Assembly: GCF_914767665.1 (NCBI RefSeq) | Contig: NC_059504.1 | Coordinates: 24,840,001-24,904,000, forward strand | DNA: 64,000 nt | DNA from: Harmonia axyridis | Lineage: Eukaryota; Arthropoda; Insecta; Coleoptera; Coccinellidae | Direction of reading: 5' to 3' | In this document: positions 24,801 to 35,650 of the stretch, piece by piece | Numbering within the stretch: the first letter of the stretch is position 1 | How the letters are laid out: each line of letters opens with the position of its first letter | Program-made: the position numbers and the translations under genes | Notes under the pieces: model-generated | Seen by the model: only the letters and a program-made list of their open reading frames with translations | Told to the model about the DNA's origin: nothing | Database searches by the model: none

Positions 24801-24949
24801 AGAACCAAAAATGGCGGTGTGTGACGTCACACTAATAGAGCGTATATGGCGAGAGGCAAAACACCAAAACGATTATACCACGTCGCAAAGGGTATATTCA
24901 CTCATCAAAACGCTCGGATTTTATTGGTTCATTAAAACATTAGTTTAAT

Positions 24950-25085
24950 CACTGAATATTCATTGAATAATCACTGAATAAACATTGAATAATCACTGAA
25001 TAATCATTGAATAATCACTGAATAATCATTGAATAATCACTGAATAATCATTGAATAATCACTGAATAATCAACGAATAGTTGAA
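24950..25085. repeat. Tandem array, 22-bp period, subterminal in hAT element
   Basis: About six consecutive units alternate AATAATCACTG and AATAATCATTG. The left side of the same element has a related but more scrambled array, with a duplicated segment of about 55 bp at 23567-23690. Confidence 0.9.
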
Positions 25086-25213
25086 TAATCATGACTACTC
25101 ATGAATAATCAAGCATGAATATTTGTTTGAATGAATTATTCGAATAATCGAATAAATTTATGGATGAATATTCGAATACAAAAAGGCGAAAAAGTCCCAG
25201 CCCTAATACCTAT

Positions 25214-26823
25214 TATACAATTTTACATTTTTTTTCTATAGCAAGACTTCAAATTCGGAGAGTTCAGTATTTGGCGTTTTGTTTGAGAAGATTATACAAA
25301 ATGTATGGAAAAGAATTAACCCGAGAAGAAGAAAACCTGCCAACAAATTTAATTAAATAAAAAAGTTAAAACATTTTATGTACCCTTTCTAGTTAAAGTG
25401 TTACTTTATTTACCCTTGCGGTCAACACAAAATGTATGCAGTAAAAGAAACAGAACACTCAAATCACAGAACTCGCCTATATATCGTAGTCTGAAAATGT
25501 AAGTTGCAATTTGAATGTATATCTCAAGAACACAAACTAAGTTAACTTAATTTCAAAAATAATTTAATGATTTGTTTATTTTTCGATATTTTACATTTCT
25601 TATAATTTATCAATTGAAGCTTTGGTGCCAGGTTTGTGAAACTGTTCTGAGGTCTGAATGATTAAAAATAATTGTTTACAAACGTCTTGGGTGTTTTGTG
25701 TCTTTCTTATAACCTTTTGAAACAAAAGAGTGACATTGATGAAAGCACTCTTATTATCGAAGATTACTACAAGAAAAACAATATTAACAAAATATATGGT
25801 GGTCATACTTGTCGGCATTATGCCCCAACCACAAATATAAACATTCTGCTCACGTAAATTACCTACTTGTGTATATTTGAAAGAAATTGATTCGAATGCA
25901 ACAACACCATCGAATTGAACAGCATTGCATCTAGCAATCAAAAAGGTATTCGGTTCGCAATTTATCTTGTATGCAAATGCGAATATCAATCGAATAATAG
26001 ATAGTGGAACCCCCCTTCATTCATCAGAATTCAATGAAAAAAATGTTCGGATCTCGGTTCGAATCTACCGAATTTCTACTGAACAATAAAAAAATAAACG
26101 CTGAAAGTCGGTAGCTCTCCATGATGATCAAATGATGGACGGTACCTCAGAGGAAAGAAAAGATAGAGGTGCCCTTAGAAATAAATAGCGTTGTATTGTA
26201 ATCAATTGCAAAAGTATGATGATAAAGTGAGATAGGACAACAACAAACCTGCAAAATTGACAACTAGAGGGGCGGTAAACATTTCAGTGGCGTAGTCAAT
26301 GGTTCTCTTACTGCCTCTTATTAAGTTTTCGGTGCTGAAATGTTTGGAACAAACATATGCATATTTGGGCAAATTGTTCATTTGCAATATTAATACGTGA
26401 CACCATATTTTGCTAAATTCTCTATTTGAAGGAAACCTACCAATGTTAGCATTGAATTAAGTTTTCGATCTCACAAATACTACGCTATAGACGAGATATA
26501 TTCTACGCCTGTGGACTCAAAACGTGGACTTACCTATGATAGGTTAGGTTTTCATTTCCGATGTTTTACACCCTATACATGTTTTTCGAGTATTTACCAT
26601 GATTAAAATTAACAATATGTAACTTAAAATTCACAAACTTGTATGAAATAACGCCGATTACAAACGTGAAATTAAAATGAACAGTTAACCCTTAACGCAC
26701 CTCTAGTTGACACGTGCAATAACAACAACAGAACCGTGTTGCCAAATCCTCAGAATATTCGCAAAACATATATGCCACAGAACGGAGAAAAGATTACTTC
26801 TTCCTCAGAATGGCAACGCAGTA
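25214..26823. other. No gene recognised
   Basis: A 129-codon minus-strand frame at 25989-25600 has no secure domain. GATGGACGGTACCTCAGAGG at about 26133 recurs inverted, in diverged form, near 28150 on the far side of the foldback. Low-confidence ground. Confidence 0.35.
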
Positions 26824-28072
26824 CAGGGTGGGCAAATTTCGATGTTTTAGCACTACAACTTTTGAACCAGAGGAGATAGACAAAATCTGATACCCACTTC
26901 TCGATCTCTTTTTCTGAGAAACTAACAAGGGTAGTATTCATTTTTGGCCACCTTCTTTTGTTTTCGAGTTATAAGCGAAAATTGGAAAAATGGCGATATC
27001 GAAAAACATTTATATCTCCGCTAATACTGATGATAGAGCTCTGAAATTAAAACATTATACAGGCACTTTTTCACGTAGAATCCAGTGGCGTGCTCGTATT
27101 TTCAAAAGGGTTTTTAATTACGAAGCTATGACCCAAAGTTATGTTTTTTTAAATGGGAACACTAGATTTTTGTGCCATTTTCTGAAAGCTTAATTTTTCC
27201 TGATTTCAATAATATATAAAATCGTATGATTCGGATCAATATAAATAATAGAAAATGGCCAAAAACCTCTTTTCACCTAAGAGTCTCAATATTTCTATGG
27301 TTTCAACTGTTGATGAACACAGAAAAATTGAGCTTCCTATAACAAGAGCAGTGTCCTTCCGTCAATCTGATTATTTATATGCTTTTCACTTATTTCTACA
27401 AAATTCGAATCTATATTTATTTTATACAAATAGTTTCGAAAAGATAAACGAACTTGGAAAAAGTTTCCTAGGTAGCTTGAACACAGTTTCAATTTTGTAG
27501 AAATAAGTGAAAAGCATATAAACAATCAGATTGACGGAAGGACACTGCTCTTGTTATAGGAAGCTCAATTTTTCTGTGTTCATCAACAGTTGAAACCATA
27601 GAAATATTGAGACTCTTAGGTGAAAAGAGGTTTTTGGCCATTTTCTATTATTTATATTGATCCGAATCATACGATGTTATATATTTTTGAAATCAGGAAA
27701 AATTAAGCTTTCAGAAAATGGCACAAAAATCTAGTGTTCCCATTTAAAAAAACATAACTTTGGGTCATAGCTTCGTAATTAAAAACCCTTTTGAAAATAC
27801 GAGTACGCCACTGGATTCTACGTAAAAAAGTGCCTGTGTAATGTTTTAATTTCAGAGCTCTATCATGAGTATTAGCGGAGATATAACTGTTTTTTGATTT
27901 CGCCATTTTTCCAATTTTCGCTTATAACTCGAAAACAAAAGGAGGTGGCCAAAAATGAATACTACCCTTGTTAGTTTATCAGAAAAAGAGTTCGAGAAGT
28001 GGGTATCAGATTTTGTCTATCTCCTCTGGTTTAAAAGTTGTAGTACTAAAACATCGAAATTTGCCCACCCTG
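26824..28072. mobile_element. Large foldback element, 1.25 kb, TA target site
   Basis: The left arm begins CAGGGTGGGCAAATTTCGAT at 26824; the right arm ends with the complement at 28072. TA lies outside both ends (26822-26823, 28073-28074). Arms of about 600 bp remain closely matched, and both contain the same open frame read in opposite directions (26990-27193 plus, 27906-27703 minus). That is a by-product of the palindrome and not a gene. The block AGAATCCAGTGGCGT recurs in the foldback at 14238-15750. The good match between the arms suggests recent formation. Confidence 0.9.
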
Positions 28073-28199
28073 TACATTATAAGTATTTGTAAACAAAAAT
28101 GTTATAACGATGTCAACAAATGCTAAAGGCACCTCTATCTTTTCTTTCCTTTGAGGACGGTACATGATAAAACTTCTATCAAAATCTGGAACTAACACT

Positions 28200-28716
28200 G
28201 ATGATATTGGGAAAAGCGGAAAGCATCTCTTATCCAGTCGCAAATGGAAATATTGAAGCTCTATAGTACTGGGACTATTGAAAAGCATGCCAAAATTGGA
28301 CGTCGTTGATGGAAATTTTTCTGTAATTGCAGGTAATATGTTCTCAGTAGAAAATTTGCTGATGAATGGAGCTAATACACCTATTATCGATGCAGTAATA
28401 CTAAGCGAGACAGATTAGGTTACTTCTAGAATATAAAGCTGACATGAATATAATTATAATTGACTTTATTCCCACAATCCATATCCAGAATGATTTCGAC
28501 GATGCCCCAATTCACATAGCTTGCCGAATAGATTTCGTTCGAATATTTAGGCTTTTATTGCAATCAGAATATACTAAAACCGATGAGTCGAATGCTCTCG
28601 GGGAAACTCCATTGCTTACAGCGTTGAAGTCAGGCATTAAACCGATAGTTAAACTTTTTCTACAATCAGGAATCGATCCGAATATTTCAAACCCTGAAAA
28701 TAACACAAACGCATGA
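28200..28716 (+). pseudogene. Ankyrin-repeat protein fragment, frameshifted
   Basis: With one or two frame changes this stretch reads as about four consecutive ankyrin repeats. First comes SYPVANGNIEAL, then MFSVENLLMNGANTP, then IRLLLEYKADMN, and last the clean pair DAPIHIACRIDFVRIFRLLL and GETPLLTALKSGIKPIVKLF ending with SGIDPN. The last part is an ATG-started frame at 28444-28716. Ankyrin repeats bind other proteins; the specific role is unknown. Stops at about 28274 and 28416 and the absence of plausible introns between the repeats suggest decay. A short true exon, 28444-28716, remains possible. It abuts the foldback at 26824-28072. Confidence 0.6.
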
Positions 28717-28769
28717 AAATGTAGAGTTGGTGAATTGAAAATTGATAAATATATTGTGTCAATCTGAAA

Positions 28770-29330
28770 TGGTATCACCCTTAGTATCTCGGCCCCATGC
28801 AGAAGGTCCGTCTTGGTATCTTGGTGATATTAGTCCCTTCGCCAACGGGTAGCTCTATGTCCAGGTGATGGTCGAGGTACTCTTTAAGTTTTTCTTGACC
28901 TTAAGTTTGAGGAATGCAACCGTCTCCTTATGGTACTGGTTGAGATTACCTGTCAATAGTTCCTCAAAAAATGACTTCGAAGGGCTGTTACAGATACCAT
29001 TCGTTTCTTTCTAGTAAAATTTGCGATAAAATAATTTTCGGGCAACGCTGTCGGTTTCCAGGAATTGGGCAGTATACGCCTTACTGAAGTCCGTGGAATA
29101 TTCAAATATTGCGCAATCTGGTGGTTCGAAAAGCTTTTTGATGTAGGGCTATTATTCTTGCCCAGAAATTGGATGTCCCGGCATTTTCCACGGAATATTC
29201 TCAATATTACAACTCTCGTTATCCGCTGAAAATTGATTAACTTTCCCCGAACAAAAACATTTTTTGCTGGTTCATTGTTTTCATTTGATAATTGTGAAGA
29301 TTCCACACACAAAAAATTATCATGTTACAT
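28770..29330 (-). pseudogene. Decayed minus-strand coding remnant, unrecognised
   Basis: On the minus strand, KSFFEELLTGNLNQYHKE runs in one frame from about 28985 and, after a single-base shift near 28890, continues as EYLDHHLDIELPVGEG to RRTFCMGPRY and a stop near 28785. The upstream part (about 29310-28953) is an open frame with an HTH-like stretch, HQIAQYLNIPRTSVRRIL. The protein-like composition over two linked frames suggests a decayed gene or transposase. I do not recognise the family. Confidence 0.3.
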
Positions 29331-30461
29331 TAAACAAGTTGAGAGTTGATGGGAGGGCCAAGACTTTTGACGATGTGTGTATTCTCGTAAATTTTGATTT
29401 TCCACAATTTATCGTGAACAGAGGAGCTCAATAAAATATTCCAACCGAACTATTCCGTATCGGCGCGACGCTAAAATATCAAGAACAGTGAATTATTTCC
29501 ATTTCAAATTTTCGAAGAAAAGTGCAATCAGCCGTGCCGCTACGTGACTGCTGTTTTCATTCACGTTCTATTTAAATATTCGCCAAACGACGGAGTTATT
29601 CCAGATTCCTAAAATAGAGAGGTACGTTCTTGTTCAAAACGACCGCGAATTTCACGTGCGCCAACATCAAAGGGGAGCTTAAAGTTCGAAATTAGAAATG
29701 GCGGAGTGTGGTTGCGACTAGCGAATTTGCATAATGAAACCCGATAATGATGAAGCCTTTCGAAGCACACTGCAGGATGCATATTTCCATCGCGTGCCGT
29801 TCTCGATCGGGCATAATTCCGACCGAGAAATAACAGACCATTTTATTATTAACAACAATGTAATCAATTTCACTAGCAACATGAATCTGGATATTTTTTT
29901 TCACACTCCGACATTCTTGAAATAGCTACCTACTACATTAAAGATTTGAAAGTGGTCCATGAAACAACAACTTCAGATTAGACCTTCATGAATAACTGAC
30001 CTTTGAACAATCCAATCACGAATTTTATTATTTTTTTTTTCAATTATGTTGGCACTGCAGTTCTTTCTTTCTGCTCAATTTATCAAAAGAATTATCGTTC
30101 AAAAATCATTTCAGAGGAAATCGAACAATCTTGACTTCATAGAAAATGGATAATGGACATACCACTCAAACTTTTTCCCCCCTGTAAGTTAGAAATTTAT
30201 GTGATCAAAAAATTTCAAAGAACACATCAATTTGTGTTTTTAAAAGATTCAACTCCAATATGGAAATCATGCACAATATTTCACACACATTCTTTCGAAA
30301 GGTCCTTTGTTCCTCATTTGTATAATATTATTAGGAACTGGTTCATTTGTTTTAGAGAAATTCGAAGTTTTGTTCGAAGAAAAATTGAAAATACTTCAAC
30401 GTTTCCGTCATTCAATAAATCAATAACAAACAATATTAAATTAAATGTTAAAGAAAATATA
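29331..30461. other. No gene recognised
   Basis: AT-rich sequence. A 152-codon plus-strand frame at 30153-30611 crosses into the mariner element and is therefore not a single gene. Confidence 0.4.
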
Positions 30462-31429
30462 CATAGGTGTACAACTTTGCTGCACCCGTTTTTTTCCGAA
30501 ATTCGATGCTTTATTGCAAAAAACTGGTTATACATTCATAATTCAAAGTTTTGTCCATCGTTGGCCACTACTTTCTCCCATCTTCTGAACAGCGTACGAA
30601 TCCCGCGTTGAAAAAACTGATCATCTTTCGAAGCAATCCACGAATCGTTTCGAATTTTTCACTTCTTCTTAAGACCGGAAGTGCTGGTCAGCTAGGCCGT
30701 GTACCATCAAAACAAGTATAGTCCGAGGAAGCAACGTCTGGAGAATACGGCGGGTAAGGTGAGACTTCCCAACACTTTTGAAACATGGGGTCGAGCATTT
30801 TCATGTTATAAAAACACTTTATCATGTCGATGCAGAAATCCCTTTCATCTTTTCATTGCAAGCAGCTGTTCACAAACAGAATAACTTGAGCTCGTCGGTT
30901 TTTTACGCTGACGTTATTGTAAAGTGTCAATTAAATTGCCTACATCTAGAAAAACAAACGGCGTTCAATATCTCTCGGCTTCAACTCGTAAGGCACCCAA
31001 TTTCCTTGTTTCTGAACCATTCCCATGACTTTCAGGCGTTTCGAACTGGCATGTTGGCTCATTTCCAATAATCCTGTCAATTCTTGTTGCGAGTCTTGAG
31101 CAAGTAATGTCCCCAACTCTGCATCTTCGAAAATCTTCTCCCTTCCACCGCCATGCTGGTTTTCGACAACAAAATCACAGTTCTTGAAGCGTTGAAACAA
31201 TTCTTAGCACGTTCTTTCACTAATACCGGCCTCACCATAGGTATTTGAAAGCATTTGATGAGCCTCAGTCGCAGATTTTTTCATATTGAAGCAGAAAAGT
31301 AAATGACGAGAATTTGGCTCGTAAGCTGACATGTTTAATCGAGAATAACCCTATGATGTAGACACAAATCAACTAATATTTCGATGGCGTTATGTTTACA
31401 CATACGTAAGCTTATTGTATGACATCTAC
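30462..31429 (-). mobile_element. mariner element, internally deleted, copy 1
   Basis: The minus-strand start at 31429 carries the terminus GTAGATGTCATACAA; the other end carries CATAGGTGTACAAC. TA lies next to both ends. From ATG at 31332 the transposase reads FCFNMKKSATEAHQML and YGEAGISERTC, hits a stop, then runs open from 31200 (FQRFKNCDFVVENQHGGG, KPRDIERR) to 30946. A deletion with foreign filler removes the first catalytic Asp. The C-terminal third resumes with HENARPHVSKV, PPYSPDVA (after a frameshift) and a tail in GRKW. The DD34D class is inferred from the family. The copy is inactive, 0.97 kb against the usual 1.3 kb. Confidence 0.85.
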
Positions 31430-32169
31430 TACTTATCACTACACTCATCTATTCCCAAACGGTGAAAGCGAAGTTGGATACCTAATGAATGGTAAAGAAT
31501 TTCGATAGCAAATTTCCAATTATTTCTCGAAAGAAACGTTGAAAATCGAAAATATTTATAATAAAAAAAACTGTTTCGATAAAAGTTACAGAGGTAATAG
31601 AAGTACTGGAGATCTACCAGAATATAGGGGAAGTGGCTGCTGAACAGGAAGTTGCGGGTTTGAATCTCATGTCAAAATTGGACAACCTAGAAACCGTTTG
31701 AATATTTAACTTTATTAGAAGGGCGAAACAAGTAACTAACGAGTTTCATCCGACAAATTGGTTTCCCATCTATTTCTATCGCAAATTACAAATTTTCTCA
31801 AATCTAAAAACACCGTCATGTGGACAAACAAGATTGCCAACATCCACAGCACATAAAAAAGTAAACAAGTTGACATTTCTAGAAATGATTCCATGATCAG
31901 TTTATTTTTCTATTCAAACTGCAAAATTCTTCATTAATCACCGGTAAAACTGAATAGCATAGTCCTTTAACAAACTGACTCTGGCCAATGAAGGTAGATA
32001 ACAATTTAGAAAAACGATCACTCTTTTGATGAGGTTGCACTACTTTGGAGCGGACATATCCAGCAAGAAAAATCCGATAAAAAACATCAAATCACAGGTC
32101 AACAAAGTCTCAATAACATATGGATGTCTGAGAGAGATGTCGTTTGAGCAAACAAGCATATTCATGTTG
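31430..32169. other. No gene recognised
   Basis: AT-rich; the right end may already hold eroded 5' parts of the neighbouring non-LTR remnant (TGTAAATATCTAAATCTTGG reads KYLNLG, like the YLG motif of such elements). Confidence 0.35.
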
Positions 32170-32577
32170 ATGGTAAAGTGTAAATATCTAAATCTTGGGT
32201 AAGACAAGTCCTAATCTAACCTATGGTATCGAGACTCAAGCTGACACAAATAAAATGGAGAGCATCCTAAGAACACCGTAGATGAAAACTTTAAAAACCA
32301 CCGTGGGGAAAACACAGAAGAGACAGAGTGAGAAACAGCGATATGATCTATATGTGGAGGAAGAGAGAGAATATGTTGGTGAGATCACGTAGAAAAAATT
32401 GACAACAACATTTTAGCATACATCGCTAAGGATGGGGAATCAGCAAACCGAAGACCATTAGGAAGACCACCCAAACGATGGAAAGATAGCTAGCGTTATA
32501 TGTCCCAGGAAGCTTCAACCCACTGAGGCGACCTTCACAACCAACAGACCTTGAGGTCTAATAGAAGAAGAAGATCA
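32170..32577 (+). mobile_element. Non-LTR retrotransposon 3' tail
   Basis: The stretch decodes, with frame changes, into the C-terminal end typical of endonuclease-type non-LTR elements: LTYGIETQADTNKMES, LRTP, then HVEKIDNNILAYIAKDG and RRPLGRPPKRWKD. It ends with TCTAATAGAAGAAGAAGATC, a short A/G repeat tail as in RTE and related clades. Only the last part of the reverse-transcriptase ORF is present, the usual 5'-truncated state. The clade cannot be fixed from this fragment. Confidence 0.75.
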
Positions 32578-33499
32578 CTTACTTGATTTTACTGTCTCGT
32601 AGTTATCAAATGACCCTGTTTGATTTATTGTTCATCTTTATTCCATAATGCATGAAAGAATTACCAAAAGCCTTCAAAAGTTGATATAATTGTTTGATTT
32701 ATTTACCCAGACCACAATGATAAGCCACAAGTGCATTTTATAAGAATGATCTGTAGGATTATAATCGTACTTCTCTCAGAGGAATAAACATAGATAGAAG
32801 GATCATATGTCATTTTCAGTAAGCAAATTTTGTCTCCAACATAAACTTACAAATTTGATATGAAGCGCGCGGAAATGAAAACATATCAGTGATACGATAT
32901 TTCACGCAATTCGCGAGAGTCTCCACAAAGAACGCACTTCTTATGTCCCATAGTGAATCAACGTTTCATATCAACTCAAAATATATTGAGATGAATACCT
33001 AAATATATCAGAAATTCAGAAAACAAACTTCATGCGCGCCAAACGACGTGAAACAACGGATGACATTAGGAGAGCATCTATGTGTATTACTCTATGGTAC
33101 CACTATACGTCAAATTTCAATGCGTCTCTAATTTTGTCAACACAAACTTTTCTTGTATTTTTGATCAGAGGAAAAATTAGTACACTGATTTAATTTTCAT
33201 CAACTTACGTCGTCCCCAGTGAACCTAGCAGAATTGTACAAGACCCTAGTAATGTCCATTTTGATAGTCTGCTCTTGAAGTGAAGCCATTAGATTGTTAT
33301 CGAAAATAGCTAGTTGAAAATACCGAGTAACAATACTGCATTTTTGTATTATAGGTACCTAACATATAAAATGACATGAATAGAAAATAATAATTTGAAC
33401 AAATTTTTATATTTCGTGAAACTGACAATATATTGAAACTCGAAATATAAAACGCACGTTATATATTCGCATAGTTCTAGATTCAAATTCCAATCTTAC
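32578..33499. other. No gene recognised
   Basis: No supported frame or repeat on either strand. Confidence 0.4.
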
Positions 33500-33706
33500 C
33501 CCTTGAATGTCATTTTTGGACACAAACTTAAAAGAACGTAACACAGTAACCGAACATTTCTCGATTCCCGACAAGCACCAAAAGAAGCTTTCGGTCCAAC
33601 TGTCATGTGTCGTAGTCCCAACATCAAATACTATTCTTGGAATATTTCCATAGAGACTGATTTGGTATTCATAATAACGAACGCTTTGCAAGCATCCGTA
33701 GACTTT
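33500..33706 (-). CDS. Possible internal exon, 69 codons, unrecognised
   Basis: On the minus strand a frame bounded by an acceptor (GCTCAG, ending at 33707) and a donor (GTAAGA, at 33499-33498) has 207 nt and is phase 0 at both ends. The peptide YYEYQISLYGNIPRIVFD, then DSWTESFFWCLSG and RSFKFVSKND, looks like folded protein, not random translation. An alternative acceptor ends at 33720. Its phase does not join directly to the exon at 38918-38247, which ends in phase 1. Either an intervening exon exists or it belongs to another gene. A TATAAAAG lies upstream on the same strand at 33766-33759. I do not recognise the family. Confidence 0.3.
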
Positions 33707-34439
33707 CTGAGCATATACTCTTAAAACAATGAATCGAACATTTCAACATGATGAGCTGCTTTTATACTACGCATTTCAATAGTTTCCGGGTTTCAGAATG
33801 AAATATGAAACAGTGAAGTTCAAATCAAGGGATCACAATCCTCTCTAATTAAAACGTTAATTACATTCGAAAGAAAATACCGCAATGATATCATATACAG
33901 GGTTGGGATAATCTAAAAAAACCAAGTAAATATCTTTTGAATGAAAAGGACAATTTCACAAGATCTGAAGTGAAGTGAAAGAAAAGGACAATACTTATGA
34001 AATTATGCAGGTAAGTGCAATGGCGCAAAATGCATCTGATGTAAAATTTTTCGTTGATAATATACTATCGGTTGAACCGCAAGTACCCTCAACTTTTCAA
34101 ATTTATATGGGATAATATTGAAGAATCCCATGAACCGTGAAGTTTATATCCAAGGTATGGCATATTGTTGTAATTGTCATCAAAAGAGCTATGTAATGAT
34201 GCAATAAAGTAATGAGTGTGCCATTTGAAATAAGGAAGTAATAGTCTGTTTCCGGTATATCTGAAAATATTTTAGGGAGAAAGATCATTGCCTCAAACCC
34301 CAATATGCAAATTTTGAGAACAAAATTATGATTAGTTTTTTATAAACGTCTTATGGTGAATCACCCTGTAGGTATGTAGGTACATTGGTAATGAAAGTTA
34401 AAAGAATGTGATCAAAGTCGAATTACTGTATTATTTTAT

Positions 34440-35450
34440 AAGAAGGCTAAGAGTCACTTTTCATGGTGAGTCTATGGTGAAGGCATTCAAAGTCACTTCT
34501 CCTTCGAATGAAATATGTTATTTTTTTTTCAAACGTTTTGGAATTCAAAAAAATCTGGAGAACCAAATTTAAATGAGATTCATATTAACGACCGTTATAC
34601 TTGATTGATGAAATAGAAAATTTGTCTGGTTATGGTTGTAGTTAAATTAATTTTAACAGACATGAAGTAACGAGCGTTCATTTAAATTCGTGGTCAAGAG
34701 TGCTGTGGAGAAATTAGAGAGGATTTTCTGTGATTACAAATAACGCTTAGCTCGTACCATATTACTAATATTTGTTAACATACTTCAAATTGGAGAAAAA
34801 GCTTAGCGCTACTTGTAATCACAAAAAATCCTCTCTAATTTCTCCACAGCACTCTTGACCATGAATTTAAATGAACGCTCGTTATAATAGTTGATAGGAA
34901 ACTTTTTCCTTCCGGCGGAGAAAAAGTAGAAAAGTAGATGATTTTGTCAGTCAAAATATGACGTTATTCTACGTTTTGAATATAGAGTATTTGACTGGCT
35001 ACACCAGTGCGAATTAATTCCAATTTTTGTCAAGCTAATGACATAATTAGCTCGAATTACTTCGCACTGGTGCAGCATGTCAAATGAGCTCATAGTTTTA
35101 ATTATAATATAAGTGCAAAAGCCATTGGTTGAGTTTTTTGATGAACGATTGGTAGAATGAGCATTTTGTACGAGTATTATTTTCTCTAATTCTCTGAATT
35201 TTATTGAAATCAATGAAATATTTTCATAAATATCGTTTGATGATTTTTATATTGGGAAATAAGAATAGGCAGAATAGATTTCTGTATCACAAATTTGACA
35301 GATAATAGATAAATCCGTGGCAGCAGAGTTCCGAGTACAAACATAAACAATCAAATATAACCATGAAATATTTGCAAATCTGCGATATTCTCGCACGATT
35401 TTGTTTTACAAGATTTGGCAGAATGAACCGATTAGCAACAGAATTAGAAA
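34440..35450. repeat. Composite dispersed repeat, second copy, split by a MITE
   Basis: Related to 10057-11970: AAAGTCACTTCTCCT, the GGTTATGGTTGTA...GACATGAAGTAACG stretch, GACAGATAATAGATAAATCC and GATATTCTCGCACGATTTTG recur in the same order. The hairpin MITE at 34668-34884 interrupts it just after the GACATGAAGTA block, so the MITE arrived later. Confidence 0.6.
34668..34884. mobile_element. Hairpin MITE, copy 2, intact termini
   Basis: Inverted termini TAACGAGCGTTCATTTAAAT then TCGTGGTCAAGAGTGCTGTG run inward from both ends, with a spacer of about 30-40 nt in the middle. TA is part of or adjacent to each end. It matches the copy at 22083-22297 and shows the outer termini that the other copy has lost. 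Confidence 0.88.
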
Positions 35451-35650
35451 AAAAATAATATTATTCTATATCTATAGCATTTGTGATAAAAACATTTCTA
35501 TGATTTCAAGTCTCACCAGAGTCTTTGAATTTCGAGTGAGCACTGCCACTTTTTGAGAAAAGTGAAAGTCAAACCTCAATTTCTTAGCTGTCAGAAACAA
35601 GACGTTCACAAGTTCTTCGTTGAATATTTTACAAAACGAATAAGTAGAAA

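Larger units (their letters stand above)
23465..25205. mobile_element. Non-autonomous hAT element, 1.74 kb, satellite-like ends
   Basis: Inverted termini TAGGGCTGGGA open the element at 23465 and close it at 25205. A perfect 8-bp target duplication ATACCTAT lies at 23457-23464 and 25206-25213. The terminal sequence and 8-bp duplication are the hAT signature. Both subterminal zones are packed with short repeats of TGAATAATCA and ATTCGAATAAT type: left about 23474-23760, right about 24950-25150. Subterminal repeats bind transposase in hAT elements, but the density here is extreme. The middle holds another foldback at about 24434-24800. No transposase motif is readable, so it depended on an enzyme from elsewhere. 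Confidence 0.9.

Noticed and set aside
23474..25150. Repeated units that might suggest a CRISPR array
   Set aside because: The units are contiguous and variable, without unique spacers, and lie inside a eukaryotic hAT element.
25600..25989. 129-codon minus-strand frame with NVYICGWG, reminiscent of the SGWG stretch of trypsin-like proteases
   Set aside because: No catalytic His, Asp or Ser motif, no Cys pattern, and the surrounding residues do not follow the family. Judged coincidental.
26053..26070. GGTTCGAATCT resembling a tRNA B box
   Set aside because: No matching A box or cloverleaf at the right distance; no tRNA supported anywhere in the window.
26990..27906. Two near-identical 67-residue frames facing each other
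   Set aside because: They are the two arms of the foldback element read on opposite strands.
29692..29925. Overlapping frames on both strands of 63-70 codons
   Set aside because: Mutual shadows without motifs.
30153..30611. 152-codon plus-strand frame
   Set aside because: Its second half is the antisense of the mariner 3' end, so it is not a single gene.
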